The translations under genes and the position numbers were made by a program. This document shows positions 43,651 to 58,502 of a stretch of DNA of 64,000 nt, one piece after another; the first letter of the stretch is position 1; each line of letters opens with the position of its first letter. Under the pieces are notes generated by a model that was not told the DNA's origin, searched no databases, and worked only from the letters and a program-made list of their open reading frames with translations. The DNA comes from Phymorhynchus buccinoides (lineage: Eukaryota > Mollusca > Gastropoda > Neogastropoda > Raphitomidae). The stretch is from assembly GCA_017654935.2 (NCBI GenBank), contig CM065706.1:11254137-11318136 (forward strand), written 5' to 3'.

Positions 43651-43748
43651 CAAGAGGAAGATAGAGGATTTCCTGGCAACACTGGGGGGCTTCAAAGCGG
43701 CCATGAAAATCGTTAAAGAAGTTCTCCAAGGCTGGGCCGGGATTTCAA
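43651..43748 (+). CDS. msh6: msh6 exon i, second copy, frameshifted
   Basis: Counterpart of 21357-21452 with two extra bases: GTAAAGAAG is GTTAAAGAAG, and GCCGGATTTC is GCCGGGATTTC. The length becomes 98 and the end of the exon reads out of frame (IVKEVLQGWAGIS). Since the first copy is intact and conserved, sequence error in this contig is the simplest reading. Confidence 0.85.
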
Positions 43749-44579
43749 GTGAGCGGAGTTCTCCGTGGGGATACCGGGGGGGGGGGGGGGTTCCTTCGTA
43801 AAAAAAATAGTCCCTCACCTTCTGGAAGTTCTGTGCTTATAACTTCCTCTAATCTGCCACTCTCTTTGACTGCCTTTTCCCCTTTGCTTTCTATCATCTA
43901 CTATCTCTGACTTATTGGCCCATTCTCCTGCCTTTAAAAAAAATACAAACTTCCAAAATAACTTTTCTCCTTTGAGCTCCTCCGAAATCGGAATGTGTCG
44001 GCTGTACGCAGCGGGGAGACCGGTGAAAACTGAAAAAGCGGACACATACGTACCTTACCCATTATGGCCGTATGGCCCCGGAACGCAGAAGAAGAAGTGA
44101 GTGGAGTGACGATTTCTGTCTGCGTAGCTCTGTGTGCGTCTTTTTTGTCTTTCACTCCCTCCCTTGCTCTCTTTAGGAATACTCAGTGTCTCTCTATCTC
44201 TCTTTGTGTTTTTTCTCTCTCTCTCTCTGTCTCCCACTACTTAACAGTCATAAGTTTCTTTATTGTCCATTGGCAATTGTACAAAGTAACAAACACACGT
44301 GGAAACTTGTCCTCCACTGTGTAAAATAAGATAAAATACATCAACATTAAAATTATAAAATATTAATAAAAAAAACATGAAACAGAAAATTTACATTTAA
44401 ACAAACAGGTAACTCTCACACCACACCCAATCATTCATCTGCTCTCCGCTATCTTGCTCATCTCATCATGCAACCCACCACCACTTCCGCCTTCATTTTG
44501 TTCTTTACTTTCTGTGCTTTTTTTCTCCTTTTTTCCTTCTTTTCTTTTGGTTCTTTCCTCTTTTTTTCTTCTTAAATCC

Positions 44580-44608
44580 ATCCCCCCCCTCTCTCTCTCT
44601 CTCTCTCT

Positions 44609-44643
<35 letters not shown>

Positions 44644-44676
44644 CCACCTCTCCCTCTCTCCCTCTGTCTCCCCCTT

Positions 44677-44774
<98 letters not shown>

Positions 44775-44780
44775 CTTTCA
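44580..44780. repeat. (CT)n microsatellite, second copy
   Basis: Counterpart of 22276-22466, with a different interruption pattern. Confidence 0.95.
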
Positions 44781-45130
44781 TCCTTTTGTCTGTGTGGCTG
44801 ACTAAGATGGACATTTCCAAGAGCGTTAAGTGTTGTTTGATACAAAAATTGTCTGTTTCTGTGTGACCTAGTGTTTGGTGTACTGACACATTCATACTGT
44901 GTGAAGCTGGTGTGTGTGTGTGTGTCTGGCTCTCTGTCTGTCTGTCTCCTCTCTCTTTGTCCATCTGTCTATCTCTCTTCACCACCCACCAACCCTCTTC
45001 TCTTTTTTTTTTTTTAGTAGTAAGGAAATTGAATTTCTTTGCAATTGGTTGGGGTTTAACTTTTTTTTCGTTTTTTTAAAAAAGTCATGAATGTGAAGCG
45101 CTTAGGGGTTGCTGTCAGCATGAGTTTTAA

Positions 45131-45370
45131 CCCTTTCACCGCCAACCATATTTCAACCAAAAATATCCATTAAATTTACCTGGGTAGAGAACAAAAATCC
45201 ATCTGCAGTATTGGGGATTCTTCTGTGACAAATATAAAATAAGGTCTATCCTTACTTCACCAAAACTAAGACAATAGGGTCTTTGGATAATAGGCCCCAA
45301 TTTGATGCCTTTTAGTGACATAGGTGTTAAATCACTGTGGTGCTAAAATGCAACTTTGGAGGTGAAAGGG
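45131..45370. mobile_element. piggyBac-like MITE, second copy
   Basis: Counterpart of 22830-23068, TTAA on both sides. Confidence 0.85.
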
Positions 45371-46797
45371 TTAAAGTACCCAAACAAAATACAGACGTAA
45401 CAACAACAAAAAATCGTACATAGCGCATGACTGAACAAAAACTACCAAAATAAATCTATTTTATTTACGTTACCTCTTTCAGGTCCACACTTTTTACGCT
45501 TAGGCATCATGCAACTAAAAACAACAACCCCACAAACTAAATCTCTTATTTTATTTTCCTCTTTCAAATCTAGCCTTACGTATAGCATACAATAACAATT
45601 TGGGAACAAAACATGCAACAAGTGTATACATTTATCCCAATATTTCGTCCTGGGTATTTATTGAACTTTGTCGAGGTCTTACGTATAGCATATATACATG
45701 GGTGCTCCTGCCTTCAGGATGTCCTGAAGTTCAGGATTTTTTTTATTGCCTGGAGCCGGCGTCACCGGATTATGAGAATTATTATGCATTTTGCTGGTTA
45801 TAGAGGCTGAGACCTGTTTACTCTACTCTTTTCGAGTAGTATTCTACTCAGTTTGGACCTCTACTACTCTTCAAAATTGAAAATAATGCTCTAATTACTC
45901 ATTTTCTGTGAACATTGTTTGTTGATTTAACGAAGAGGACTACTCATTTCACACCCAAACTACTGATTTCAGCTATCCAGACTTCTCAAGACTTGTGTAG
46001 GGGGTAAACAGGTCTGTTAAGAGGCCATGAACTTTATGAAGTTTAACCAGAAGTGAAAGTGCTATGATAGCCTGTCAGTTACATTGGAAACTGTTGTTTC
46101 CCTTCAGCTTCCAGGGGGGGGCATTGCCCCCCGGAACCCCCAGGAGGGGCGCTGTCCCTGCACTCCGCCGGGGCCTGGGCGGCCCCTGGACCCCAGCCTT
46201 GCAGGATTTTTGAAATTTCCCAGGAGCACCCATGTATATATATATAGCATTCAAAACAATAGAAAAAACAAGTGGGGAGGCTGTGGTGTAAATTTATTCG
46301 GCAAATATTTCGGGCTATACTGCCCTCTGACCATGCCCGTCTCCTTCTGCCAGAAAGAGTCACATTCAAATTACATGTAGAATAATAAAAGACACAAGGC
46401 GTTCAGGTAGTGTTTGGTCCTTTAATGAAAGTCAATAACCAGACGTTTCGTATGGTACATACGTTTTCGATGTAAAAAGAAAGACTGACAGACAGCAAGC
46501 AAAAAGTAAGAGTTCAAAATAGAAAGAGAAGACTGAGTTGAAATTCAGATATAAAAGGAAGACTGAGTAGATATCAAGGGAGTAAGGCAATATTCATGGC
46601 AAAGTTGAGAGAAAGATACAGAGTAAGTGTTAACTCTAAAATAATAATTGCGTACAGAATTGGAACGGGGTTTGACAAACTTCAGACCCTTAGAGAGGAC
46701 ATGTAGAATGATTAAAATACTAGAAGAAATGTACGTATAGCATCATGGAGGAAAAATAAATCACAAAATGAATCCCTATTTTATGTACCTCTTTCAG

Positions 46798-46891
46798 GTC
46801 CACTCTTCTAAAGAGGACAGTTCTTCTCGGTTCTGAAACAGGGGGGGAAGGAAGATTTCCTGATCTCAGTGAAGACTTGGAGTTCTTTGAG
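46798..46891 (+). CDS. msh6: msh6 exon j, second copy
   Basis: Identical to 24496-24589, including the CTCTTTCAG acceptor and GTAAGA donor. Confidence 0.9.
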
Positions 46892-47149
46892 GTAAGACAG
46901 AGACTTTTATTTTATTTTATTTGTATTTTTTAAGTAAGAGACTTATGGTGTTTGTGCAATTATTTCTTCTAGCGCCATATTCTTTTTATGTTCTTGTCCG
47001 TTGCATCTCAACCGACAATAATAATAATAATAATGACAATTTATATAGCGCTTATTCTCCTTACGGAGCTCTAAGCGCTTCACAAAGAAGTAAAAAATCT
47101 GAGCAAAAAAAAAAAACAAAACAAAAACCCCACAAACTAAATCTATTTT

Positions 47150-49600
47150 AGTAAGGGGAGTAACTATTTTTGGGGGAGTGCGTATTGCGTCTCAACCATC
47201 AAGAAGGGAGTAACTATTGTTTTGGAGTGCGTATTGCATCTCATTTAACAAGAGGGGAGTAACTATTTTTGTGGAGTGCGTATTGCATCTCAACCGACAA
47301 GAGAGGAGTAACTATTCTTTGGAGTGCGTATTGCATCTCAACTAACAAGAGGTGAGTAACTATTTTTCCGAGTGCGTATTGCATCTCAACTAACAAGAGG
47401 TGAGTAACTATTTTTGGGGAGTGCGTATTGCATCTCAACTAACAAGAGGGGAGTAACTATTTTTTTGGAGTGCGTATTGCATCTCAACCGACAAGAGAGG
47501 AGTAACTATTCTTTGGAGTGCGTATTGCATCTCAACTAACAAGAGGTGAGTAACTATTTTTCCGAGTGCGTATTGCATCTCAACTAACAAGAGGTGAGTA
47601 ACTATTTTTGGAGAGTGCGTATTGCATCTCAACTAACAAGAGGTGAGTAACTATTTTTCCGAGTGCGTATTGCATCTCAACTAACAAGAGGTGAGTAACT
47701 ATTTTTGGGGAGTGCGTATTGCATCTCAACTAACAAGAGGTGAGTAACTATTTTTCCGAGTGCGTATTGCATCTCAACTAACAAGAGGTGAGTAACTATT
47801 TTTGGGGAGTGCGTATTGCATCTCAACTAACAAGAGGTGAGTAACTATTTTTCCGGAGTGCGTATTGCATCTCAACTAACAAGAGGTGAGTAACTATTTT
47901 TGGGGAGTGCGTATTGCATCTCAACTAACAAGAGGTGAGTAACTATTTTTCCGAGTGCGTATTGCATCTCAACTAACAAGAGGTGAGTAACTATTTTTGG
48001 GGAGTGCGTATTGCATCTCAACTAACAAGAGGTGAGTAACTATTTTTGGGGAGTGCGTATTGCATCTCAACTAACAAGAGGTGAGTAACTATTTTTGGGG
48101 AGTGCGTATTGCATCTCAACTAACAAGAGGTGAGTAACTATTTTTTCTGAGTGCGTATTGCATCTCAACTAACAAGAGGTGAGTAACTATTTTTCCGAGT
48201 GCGTATTGCATCTCAACTAACAAGAGGTGAGTAACTATTTTTCCGAGTGCGTATTGCATCTCAACTAACAAGAGGTGAGTAACTATTTTTCCGAGTGCGT
48301 ATTGCATCTCAACTAACAAGAGGTGAGTAACTATTTTTCCGGGGAGTGCGTATTTTTGCATCTCAACTAACAAGAGGTGAGTAACTATTTTTGGGGAGTG
48401 CGTATTGCATCTCAACTAACAAGAAGTGAGTAACTATTTTTGGGGAGTGCGTATTGCATCTCAACTAACAAGAGGTGAGTAACTATTTTTGCGAGTGCGT
48501 ATTGCATCTCAACTAACAAGAGGTGAGTAACTATTTTTGGAGAGTGCGTATTGCATCTCAACTAACAAGAGGTGAGTAACTATTTTTGGGAGTGCGTATT
48601 GCATCTCAACTAACAAGAGGTGAGTAACTATTTTTGGGGAGTGCGTATTGCATCTCAACTAACAAGAGGTGAGTAACTATTTTTCCGAGTGCGTATTGCA
48701 TCTCAACTAACAAGAGGTGAGTAACTATTTTTCCGAGTGCGTATTGCATCTCAACTAACAAGAGGTGAGTAACTATTTTTCCGAGTGCGTATTGCATCTC
48801 AACTAACAAGAGGTGAGTAACTATTTTTGGGGAGTGCGTATTGCATCTCAACCGACAAGAAGGGAGTAACTATTTTTGGGGAGTGCGTATTGCATCTCAA
48901 CTAACAAGAGGTGAGTAGCTATTTTTGGGAAGTGCGTATTGCATCTCAACTAACAAGAGGTGAGTAACTATTTTTCCGAGTGCGTATTGCATCTCAACTA
49001 ACAAGAGGTGAGTAACTATTTTTGGAGAGTGCGTATTGCATCTCAACTAACAAGAGGTGAGTAACTATTTTTCCGAGTGCGTATTGCATCTCAACTAACA
49101 AGAGGTGAGTAACTATTTTTGGGGAGTGCGTATTGCATCTCAACTAACAAGAGGTGAGTAACTATTTTTCCGAGTGCGTATTGCATCTCAACTAACAAGA
49201 GGTGAGTAACTATTTTTCCGAGTGCGTATTGCATCTCAACTAACAAGAGGGGAGTAACTATTTTGGGGGAGTGCGTATTGCATCTCAACTAACAAGAGGT
49301 GAGTAACTATTTTTGGGGAGTGCGTATTGCATCTCAACTAACAAGAGGTGAGTAACTATTTTTGGGGAGTGCGTATTGCATCTCAACTAACAAGAGGTGA
49401 GTAACTATTTTTGGGGAGTGCGTATTGCATCTCAACTAACAAGAGGTGAGTAACTATTTTTGGGGAGTGCGTATTGCATCTCAACTAACAAGAGGTGAGT
49501 AACTATTTTTGGGGAGTGCGTATTGCATCTCAACTAACAAGAGGTGAGTAACTATTTTTGGGGAGTGCGTATTGCATCTCAACTAACAAGAGGTAACTAT
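47150..49600 (+). repeat. 48-bp minisatellite, second copy
   Basis: Same length as 24845-27300 within a few bases, but individual units differ (for example GAGGGGAGTAACTATTTTTT at 47445 where the first copy has GAGGTGAGTAACTATTTTTG). The two contigs therefore look like two alleles rather than one sequence read twice. Confidence 0.93.
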
Positions 49601-50304
49601 TTTTTCTAGTGCGCATACGTTGCTTTAGCGGGAAAAGATCAGACATAAGATCAAAAAGTAGACAAACACATGGCAGGGTGCTTGGCAGTGAATGTCTCTG
49701 CATTTGGTGGGAGTGAAGTGTGATGTACTGGGCAAATACATTCACCCATGGTGCAGGAAGATTTTATTAGACTTTTTTTTTATTTTTTAATATGAGACTT
49801 AGGTAGAGTTATACCCAAAACAAGCGCGAAATCGCAATAGTTTGTGGCACGCGGTCTATTTTTACCACTCCAATCATGATTTACCTCCCCTGGCTTTTCA
49901 ATCATTTTAATCTGTAAACCAGAATGTTATCTCTGCACCATTTCGTAACTTTTTTTTATCTTTTGGAAAACATTTAAAACTATGTATCCTACTTATGCTC
50001 ATCGAAAGAAGCACCGCATACTCGTCGTGTCTGTTGTAGTGTCTGTATTACGTATGTTTATTATTTTGTACGCTTTTAAAATACATCATTTTAAAGAGCG
50101 GCCAGAAGTGTAGCCTCGATTTGAAGTGCGACAATTTTGTCAAAATGTGCGACAATTTTGGACCGACAGACCGACCGACCGACCGACCGACCGACCGACA
50201 AAGTGAGTTATAGGTTTGTGGCTTGAGCCACAAACAAAAAGCAGCAAAGTAAACTGGGCCTTACATGTTTTTGGGTTTTTTTTCATTTTTTTTTCTTTTC
50301 ACAG

Positions 50305-50359
50305 AAAGCTTTCAACCACGAGAAGGCTCGCAAAGACGGCATCATCGTTCCGAGCAAAG
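50305..50359 (+). CDS. msh6: msh6 exon k, second copy
   Basis: Identical to 28004-28058. Last recognised msh6 exon in the window. Confidence 0.9.
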
Positions 50360-50824
50360 GTAAGGGGTTTGAGTTGTTTTTAACTGATCATGATGGGTGC
50401 TGCTCCTTCAGTTTTACACTGATTTCAGTATTGTTAATGTTACCTAGAAATTGAACTTCATTTTGTTTTAATTCATCCCCCCAAAAAGAAGAAAAAAAAC
50501 CCCAAAATTTGACCACAAGCGATTTGGGGCGTTTTGAACTTGGTTGTTCTATCTTGGAAGTTTATAAAGGCAATGTAATAATTTTGCAAGGCTTATCAGA
50601 CTCAAAACTGTCTCTGTGTATCATTTTAACTGTCTGTCTGTCTCGTTATCGCTCTCTTTTTCTTAAGTTGCACCCCCCCCCCCCCCCCCCCCCCCCGAAT
50701 ACCGAATACCTATACCCTGCCGGTGGGGGCCATGGGTCCCTGGATCCCTGCCTTTCAGTTTTTTTCATTTGGGGAGTTGCAACCATGACTGATGAAAAAA
50801 CCCCATGATACAGGCATCAAAATT

Positions 50825-51355
50825 GGCAGAGGATTTGCAAATTCCAGAGGATTAAGAATTACTGGCAGTTTCGTCAGTAGGGGGCTTAGTAGGTGGTGTC
50901 CTGAACAGGCTCCACTGAACTCCACTGAAGTGACTCAGCAGAAGTGCAGTGTCTCCTCGGTTGGTTGCCTCCTGACGGCCTAACATAGATTCGCTCCCCT
51001 TGGACTGCTGGTCTCGGTTTCTGCGACTTGAACAAACCCGGGTGTAGCTGTGAATTGGGATTCGGAATGAGCGGCGTGGGAGCAATGCCACTGTACGACC
51101 CAGTAGATGGGACAGCCAAAAAAAAAAAAAAAAAAAAAAATTATTGGTAGAGGATTTGCAAATTCCAGAGGATTAAGAATTACTGGCAGAGGATTTGCAA
51201 ATTCCAGAGGATTAAGAATTACTGGCAGAGGATTTGCAAATTCCAGAGGATTAAGAATTACTGGCAGAGGATTTGCAAATTCCAGAGGATTAAGAATTAC
51301 TGGCAGAGGATTTGCAAATTCCAGAGGATTAAGAATTACTGGCAGAGGATTTGTT
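50825..51355. repeat. 39-bp repeat with inserted retroposon, second copy
   Basis: Counterpart of 28520-29060, with the poly-A-tailed insertion at about 50870-51141. Confidence 0.88.
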
Positions 51356-51756
51356 TCTGGTGTCTTTTTTTTGGTGTGAGTCAGGCATGGGTGCAACTTT
51401 TCCTGGTATACAAGGATTTCCTGTTTTTGAATTTCATGGATGCTCCTGCTTTCAGGATGTCCTGAAGTTCAGGATTGTTTGTATTGCCTGGAGCCGGCGT
51501 CGCCGCTTTATGAGAATTTGAGAAGATGCATCTTGCTGGTTATAGAGGTCATGTAGTTTAACCAGAAGTGAAAGTGCAACGAGTGCCTGTCAATTACATT
51601 GGAAACTGTTGTTTCCCTTCAGCTTCCAGGGGGCATTGCCCCCCAATGTCCCCTAGACCCTGGCCTTTCGGGTGTTTTTTATTTTGTGTAGTTGCACTCA
51701 TGTGAGTGATCTTCACTGCCAAATGGCATTTCTAAGTGATTTCTGATTAACTCCAA

Positions 51757-51864
51757 GCACCACACATCTGGAACAACCTCCCTTCCTCTCTCTGCAGCTC
51801 TCCATCTTTGTCTTCTTTCAAAACTGGCCTGAAAACTGTTCTCTTCAGAAAATACCTCTGTTGA
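51757..51864 (+). pseudogene. LINE ORF2 C-terminus, second copy
   Basis: Counterpart of 29468-29575, same 36 codons (APHIWNNLPSSLRSS...). Confidence 0.72.
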
Positions 51865-52488
51865 TCTCCTGTGTCTTATCCCCTTCAGTTCACCCTCTGT
51901 GAGTTTTTGCTGAGTTGGACTATGTGTGAGTGCAGTGCGATAGTGGGCTAATTGTTTTTTCATGGATTTTTTATGGTTGTGTTTCCTTTTTTGTATAATT
52001 ATGTTGTTTTTCTTCATGATTATTGTATGTATGTTATTTGTAAAGCGCTGTGAGTCCTGCTGCGCCAGGAGAACGGCGCTATATAAGAGTTATTATTATT
52101 TTATTATTATTATTATTAACTCTTAAGTCCCTGAACCACATGTATCCACAAGCGCCGTGCTTCCCTGATGTGTTGTTCAGTCATGTCACTAAGGAAGTGG
52201 GAACTCTCTAACCCAGAGAGGAAGCTTTAACGACAGCCGGAAAGCGTTCGACTTCCGTTTACAATGGCCGCCATTTGCATGGAGACCGATTGAAGGCTAA
52301 TTTTGATAGATTTTTTTTTGCGATTCTTTCTACAAACTTTTCTCATAAATATGGCGGAATTCTGAACGATGCATGACGATGTTATCGATGTTTTTATCGA
52401 CAAATTGTTGGTCAATTGTGCTTTTGGATTTTTGAGTTCTTGCTAGCTCATCATCTTGGATCACGGATTTTCAGACCTGCAATGACTC

Positions 52489-52523
<35 letters not shown>

Positions 52524-52714
52524 TGAAAATATCGTTAATGGATACAACTTTTAAAAAAATGTGCCTATGCCGAGAAACGAACTCGCAGACTTCGTGTGGG
52601 AACTGGGCTCTTTACGAACTGTGCTATTGAGGCATTCACTATTGTGGGGCACTGTTACTACTATGCACTAAAGCAATGGCTTTCGTAACTCCGTTGCTGA
52701 TTCAGATAGCTTAA

Positions 52715-52954
52715 CCCTTTCACCGCCAGCCATTTTTGAGCCAAAAGTTTCCATTAAACTTTCTTGGCTACAGAAAAGATTTTGTCTGCAATATTGTGGG
52801 ATTCGTCTATGACACATTTAGAATAGGGGTCAATCCTTACTACCCAAATTTAGGAACACAATATAATTGAATAATAGACCCTGATTTCAAGGGTTTTAAT
52901 GACATGGGTGTAAAATGATTGTGGTGCAAAAACTCGACATTGGCGGTGAAAGGG
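52715..52954. mobile_element. piggyBac-like MITE, second copy
   Basis: Counterpart of 30433-30673, with clean TTAA at 52711-52714 and 52955-52958. Confidence 0.85.
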
Positions 52955-53517
52955 TTAAATTGATTTACATCCAATTTGTTGTAGTGACTTTAAGATGAAA
53001 GCAGTCACTGCAGACATAATGTGATTTCACATCATTGTGTAAAATTTAGTTGTGCTATTATTTGTAGTTACTGAGAAAATTGCCATGAAAAAGTTTTTAG
53101 CTCGTTCGCATCGCGATTTTGATTTATTAAAAGAATTCACAAATCACCACAGCCATACACACAAACAAAACATACATAAACAAAAGGAGAATGAAAGAAG
53201 ATTACGGGTTTTTACTTCAGGTTTAGACATAGGGAAGTGGTAGACCAGACTTTTTTTAATATATAGACTTTATATAGAAAAACTCTCTACACCGATTGGT
53301 TTCCCCACAGCAAACCAGTACATAAGCAAAGTCAGAGGCAAAATTGTGGTCTGAGAGAGCGAAGCGAGTTTTTTTTAGAAGTGACCAAGGTATGGTGTGC
53401 GCACAGATTTTCTTCGCTTGAAGCAAATGCATCAAATTGACAGCTATCTATTAATTCCGCACATATATGGCTGGAACGACTTGAATTAGTTAATGAGATG
53501 GCAGTCACACACACCTT

Positions 53518-53548
<31 letters not shown>

Positions 53549-53558
53549 ACACACACGC

Positions 53559-53599
<41 letters not shown>

Positions 53600-54146
53600 A
53601 ATTTTCAGTACATAGACGAGACTTCACATGTCAAAAATATGGCAGGAGGGTTCAGACGTTCGCTTGTCACTTCAATGCGTTTGAATCTCAGCTAGTCCCT
53701 TTCTTTCCACTTTGGCGGAACTGAATGCCGAGTCTTTCAGATGGGGACTTAAAGCGAGTCTGACATGTGCGTGTTCACATGTAAAAAAACAACAAAAACA
53801 CCCACAGCAGTTAAAGGTCAGTAAGAGCAATTAGAGTCCTGCTGCCTGGTATGATCCAAATTGATAGCTAGGTTTCCCAAATCCACCCCCCCCACCCCCC
53901 CCTCATCTTCTCTCCACCCCCAGCCACCCCCCACCCTTGTCGAGAAAACAAAGGTGCTGCACTAGCAGCGATGCGCTCTCCAGCCTGAATTTCACAGATG
54001 AGTCTCTGTGATGAGAAATGATACCGACAAACCACTATTCTTCTTCGTCTGCATTCCCAGGCCATATGGCGATGATGGGCAATGTACGTATGTGTCCACT
54101 TTTCAGTTTTCAACGGTCTCTCCGCTGCATTATGCCTACACATTCG

Positions 54147-54652
54147 CAGACCTGTTTTCCCTACGGATTTGTCCGTAATTATTATGTTTTGAGACCTCCA
54201 ATTACGCTATTACAGTCAGCAACAAAAAAATCTGCATTTCCGCTGAACGAGTGCGGAAAAAAAAGAAGAAATTGAAAAGAAGGCATGGCGTTTGAACCGT
54301 ACTCGCTACTGTGTCGTCTGCTATCAAAGGTATCAGTTCGAGTGATGTCCCTTGAATGAATACTTCCGGTTTATTTCTCCATGCCGCCGACTCTGATCCT
54401 GATCGGACGCCAAAGAAAGAAGCGAGGTCCCCCATCCTGCCTCAACGCAACCAAAATTTCGGCAGTTGTTGAAGTTGGGTTTTGATGGGAAGTTGCAGCG
54501 TGCGTGTACACCCCCCCCCCCCACCCCCCCCCCCCGCTGAACAAAAGGTTTGATGGCAGCGATAAATTCTGGTGGAAGGATTTCTCTGCCAGAAAAAATA
54601 CTAATTTCAGAGCTTGGGATTACTGACTGAAGATTTTGGGTAAACAGGTCTG
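54147..54652 (+). mobile_element. hAT-like MITE, second copy
   Basis: Counterpart of 31886-32400, with the same CAGACCTGTTT ends. Confidence 0.75.
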
Positions 54653-55622
54653 CATTCGGAGAAGCTCAAAGTAGAAACTTAATTGTAAGATTTTGTTTTT
54701 AAAGCAGGAGAATGGGCCAGTTAAGTCAGAAAGATAGTAGATGACAGAAGCAAAGGGGGAAAGGCAGAGTCAAAGAGAGTGACAGATTAGAGGAAGTCTA
54801 TGATCCTTTCCCCACTCTTGTCTTCCAGCTCATTGACGTTGAGTATGAGGTTAATGCGTGTGTATGGGGTGGGGTGAGGAGTCGGGGGTAGGGAGGGGGG
54901 GGGGGGGGGGGAGGGATGGGGGTGAGGGGGAGGTGAGTGTTAAGTGTGTTGTGTTATGATTATATGCAATGCATTCTCTAATGTATTCCATTTTCATAGA
55001 GATGTATGGTGAGGATACGTGAACCAGTCTGTTAGAAATGTCTGTACGAATGGCGAGTGAAAAGCGCATTGAGTTGCTCAGCAAGATTGTGCGCTATATA
55101 AGCATTATTAATTATTATTTTAAGTTACAAGCTCAGAACTTCTAGAAGGTGGGGAACTATTTGTACAACCCCAACCCCAACCCACAGCGGAAGCACTTGA
55201 TCACCAGTAGTCACCTTGTGTTGTCTTGTAGTCGGTAAGATACATGGACCATCAATTAGTGATGTGGATGTGTCCAGGCATGTCAATCTTCAGAACATTC
55301 TCTGAATTCAGAGAAAAGTGGATGTGGAAAAGTCAAATGACAGAGGGGGTTTTAAGCTTCAGGAGATGCTCTTTTCCCTAATGTTAACAGTTTTATAGAT
55401 TCATCTTAAAGAGAAATGCCCCCTGATCTCCACGAAGGGCGTTTTACCCCTTGACCACACCAAGAGACAACATCTTATGAACCCAAAGAATATTTTCAGA
55501 GAAAAATGCTTTTTCCCCCCATTGCCATTCCTGTACAGTGTGCGTGCGTTTTTGTGTGTTTGATTTTTTTGGGGAGGAAACTGCTTTTTGTGTCAATTGT
55601 TTTGGCTTCCTATTTATCTCTC

Positions 55623-55790
<168 letters not shown>

Positions 55791-58502
55791 ACTGCACTGC
55801 CTTCCTCAGTCAGTCAATCGAACAATCAGAGATCATTTATTGATTTATTAGATTGTTTTAACAAATTTATATTATCAAGTTTATAATTAAAAATGTACAA
55901 CCAACCAACCAACCGTTTAACCCTTTCACAGCCAAAGTCGCATTTTAGCACCACAGTGATTTAGCACCAATATCATTAAAAGGCATCGAAGGTGCTGATG
56001 GGACCCAGGGATGCACCAGCCACGCCTGCCCTATCAACACTAGAGCAGCCCTGCCCCAGCCTTGGAAGTCCGTGTTGTGTTACTGGGGAGCAGGCACACA
56101 CAGGACATTCCATTAAGCATACAAGGCACATAGCTACTCCCGGCTTGGTGACCATCGGATATGATACAAAGGAGTCCTTGCGAAATGTCCCCATGGGTGT
56201 ACCAGTCCATTTTTTATGACTGCAGAGCCCACGGCAAAAGACACCCACTCAGAAATCAGAACGCATCCAACAGCCCCCAAAAGGACAGGTGAGGCCAGTA
56301 CATCCCTGGACAAAGCCACAGGCTCCCGCCTTACGGACTGATATGCCTCCGAAGAGAGTTCCAGAATGTGACAGAAAGAAAAAAAACACAAGCAAAAAAA
56401 ACAAAGAAACATACACAAACGAATTTAGACTCCTTTGCGATCGTAGATCGTCAAAGGACAACAAACAGCAACGTGACAAATTTAGACTCCTTTGAGATCG
56501 TACAGTCTTGGGCCACTTGTTTGTGTCGTTTTAGGTTGGACAGCATGACTGCACAAAATCATGAGTGTACTTTTAAAAAATCACAGAAAACCAGTTAATT
56601 GCTTGATTGCTTTAGCATTTGGGGTGGTGATAATTCACTGTCTATACTCCATGGATCTTCTAAGAATTATGTTGTAGGTGGCTATGATGACGTCATAATG
56701 ACGTCAGCGTGTACACCCTGTAAAAATCAGAGGCAGTCCTAAATTTTGATCATTAAAACACAGCCCCCTCACCGTTTTCCTTTCAACAGAAGTCAGCCGT
56801 TTTTGATCAAATTTAGATCTGGACTCTATGTCAGTCACAGTGATTGTTTTCCTTCCCTTTAATCTCGTGACTGCAAATTATTGAATCTTGACCATGTCTG
56901 TGGGGATATACAGAAAGATTCAGGTTTTCATCCAGCATGCAGATACACAGCCCATTGTTCATATTTTAACCGACAAACACCATAGGATCTATTAATGGGC
57001 TAGAAAACAGCTTACCAGAGCCTCAAAGTTACCACTTGGTTTGAATATGGCTTGACGTGTGCAGTAAGACTTCTTTATCGGCTCTTCTCCTGACACACAC
57101 ATGCTGAGTGTTGTCAACTTTTATCTTGGTTTCATTAGTAAAGGTTACTTGGTCCTATCCTCCTTCCACACTTTACCACTTATTCTCCTTGACATATACT
57201 AGCCGTTTATTTCCGTTGATCTCCTTCATAACCATGTTCTTTCAAACTCATCACTTTTGGAACCATTGTTATTTGGGAATTTTTCCGACACTTGACTAAA
57301 AAAATTGTCTTGCCTTGCAATTGCTAAAAATGTAGGTTATATATGTCACAGACCCTCTAGAAGTTTTGGGTACAAGTTTGAAAATTGAACTTTCGATTTC
57401 TATGGTAGAAGTTTCCTTGTGCCAATGAGGGGCATGCCTTCACCTTCATCATGTGTTGAAGAACAAAAAATCAAATTGAACACTGTTGTGTGGCCTATTT
57501 CCCATTATTTGGCTATATTAAATACTTTCACTGCATTTCTATGTAGATGATACAATCATTCTTTTGAGTCTACTGAAAAATGACTGTCTCTGCGACTCGT
57601 GTTATTTCCACTGCCCTGGAAGAAAATCTACGGAATGACAGGGTTTAAGAAATGACGTCATGAAAGTAGACTGATATGACGTCATTATTGAAGCTCCAAC
57701 TGATGTCAACTGGCCCCACACTTTTCACAATCTTGTCAGAAAGTTAGGACTTGATCACAAGAGAAGCAGGCATAACCGGAAACGACACAAATATGTGGAC
57801 AGGGACTGTAGATAGGCAAAGGACAAAAAGTAACAACAACAAAAGAAAGAGAGAGAGCGAAAAGAAAAGTGTAACAAATCGTACGGCAGCAAAGCATCTA
57901 TCTAGACTAACATACAAAAATACAAAAAAAAACACCCCCCCCCCCCCCCCCCCATAATTTTCACAACCCAAATGATACATCAAAATGCTGTTCACTCTCA
58001 TGAACTAATCAAATATATATATATATATATATACCACAACATAGCACAACGACATGCATCAGTCCATTTAATGTTACGCAAGATATCCTTCCAAACTTGT
58101 TAGCCAATAGATGATTTTCGGAAAAAACTAGGGGAGAGCACTTTGTGAAAATTAGAGTTGTTTACCTCCATTACTTGGTCAAATACCATAGCGACAATGC
58201 AACAATGGCGTCAAAGCTTGAAACCACAGGATGCGAGTCAGCGACTTGCAAACATTTTGTAGAAAAATAAGGGGTGACCAGTTGCTACAAAGTGATAGAA
58301 CTTGCAAACTGTGACGTAAAAATATAAATGACATCAATTTCAGAATTACGCACTGCGTTCTACATGCTGTGTGTCTCAAACACAAGAAGCGAGGGCTTTA
58401 CCTGATGGCAGAGTAACTTCCCCTGTTTGACTGATTGAATTAGGCAAGATAACTCCCACTACACCATGAAATTGCTCCCCTTAATTATTTCCGAGCAGTT
58501 CC

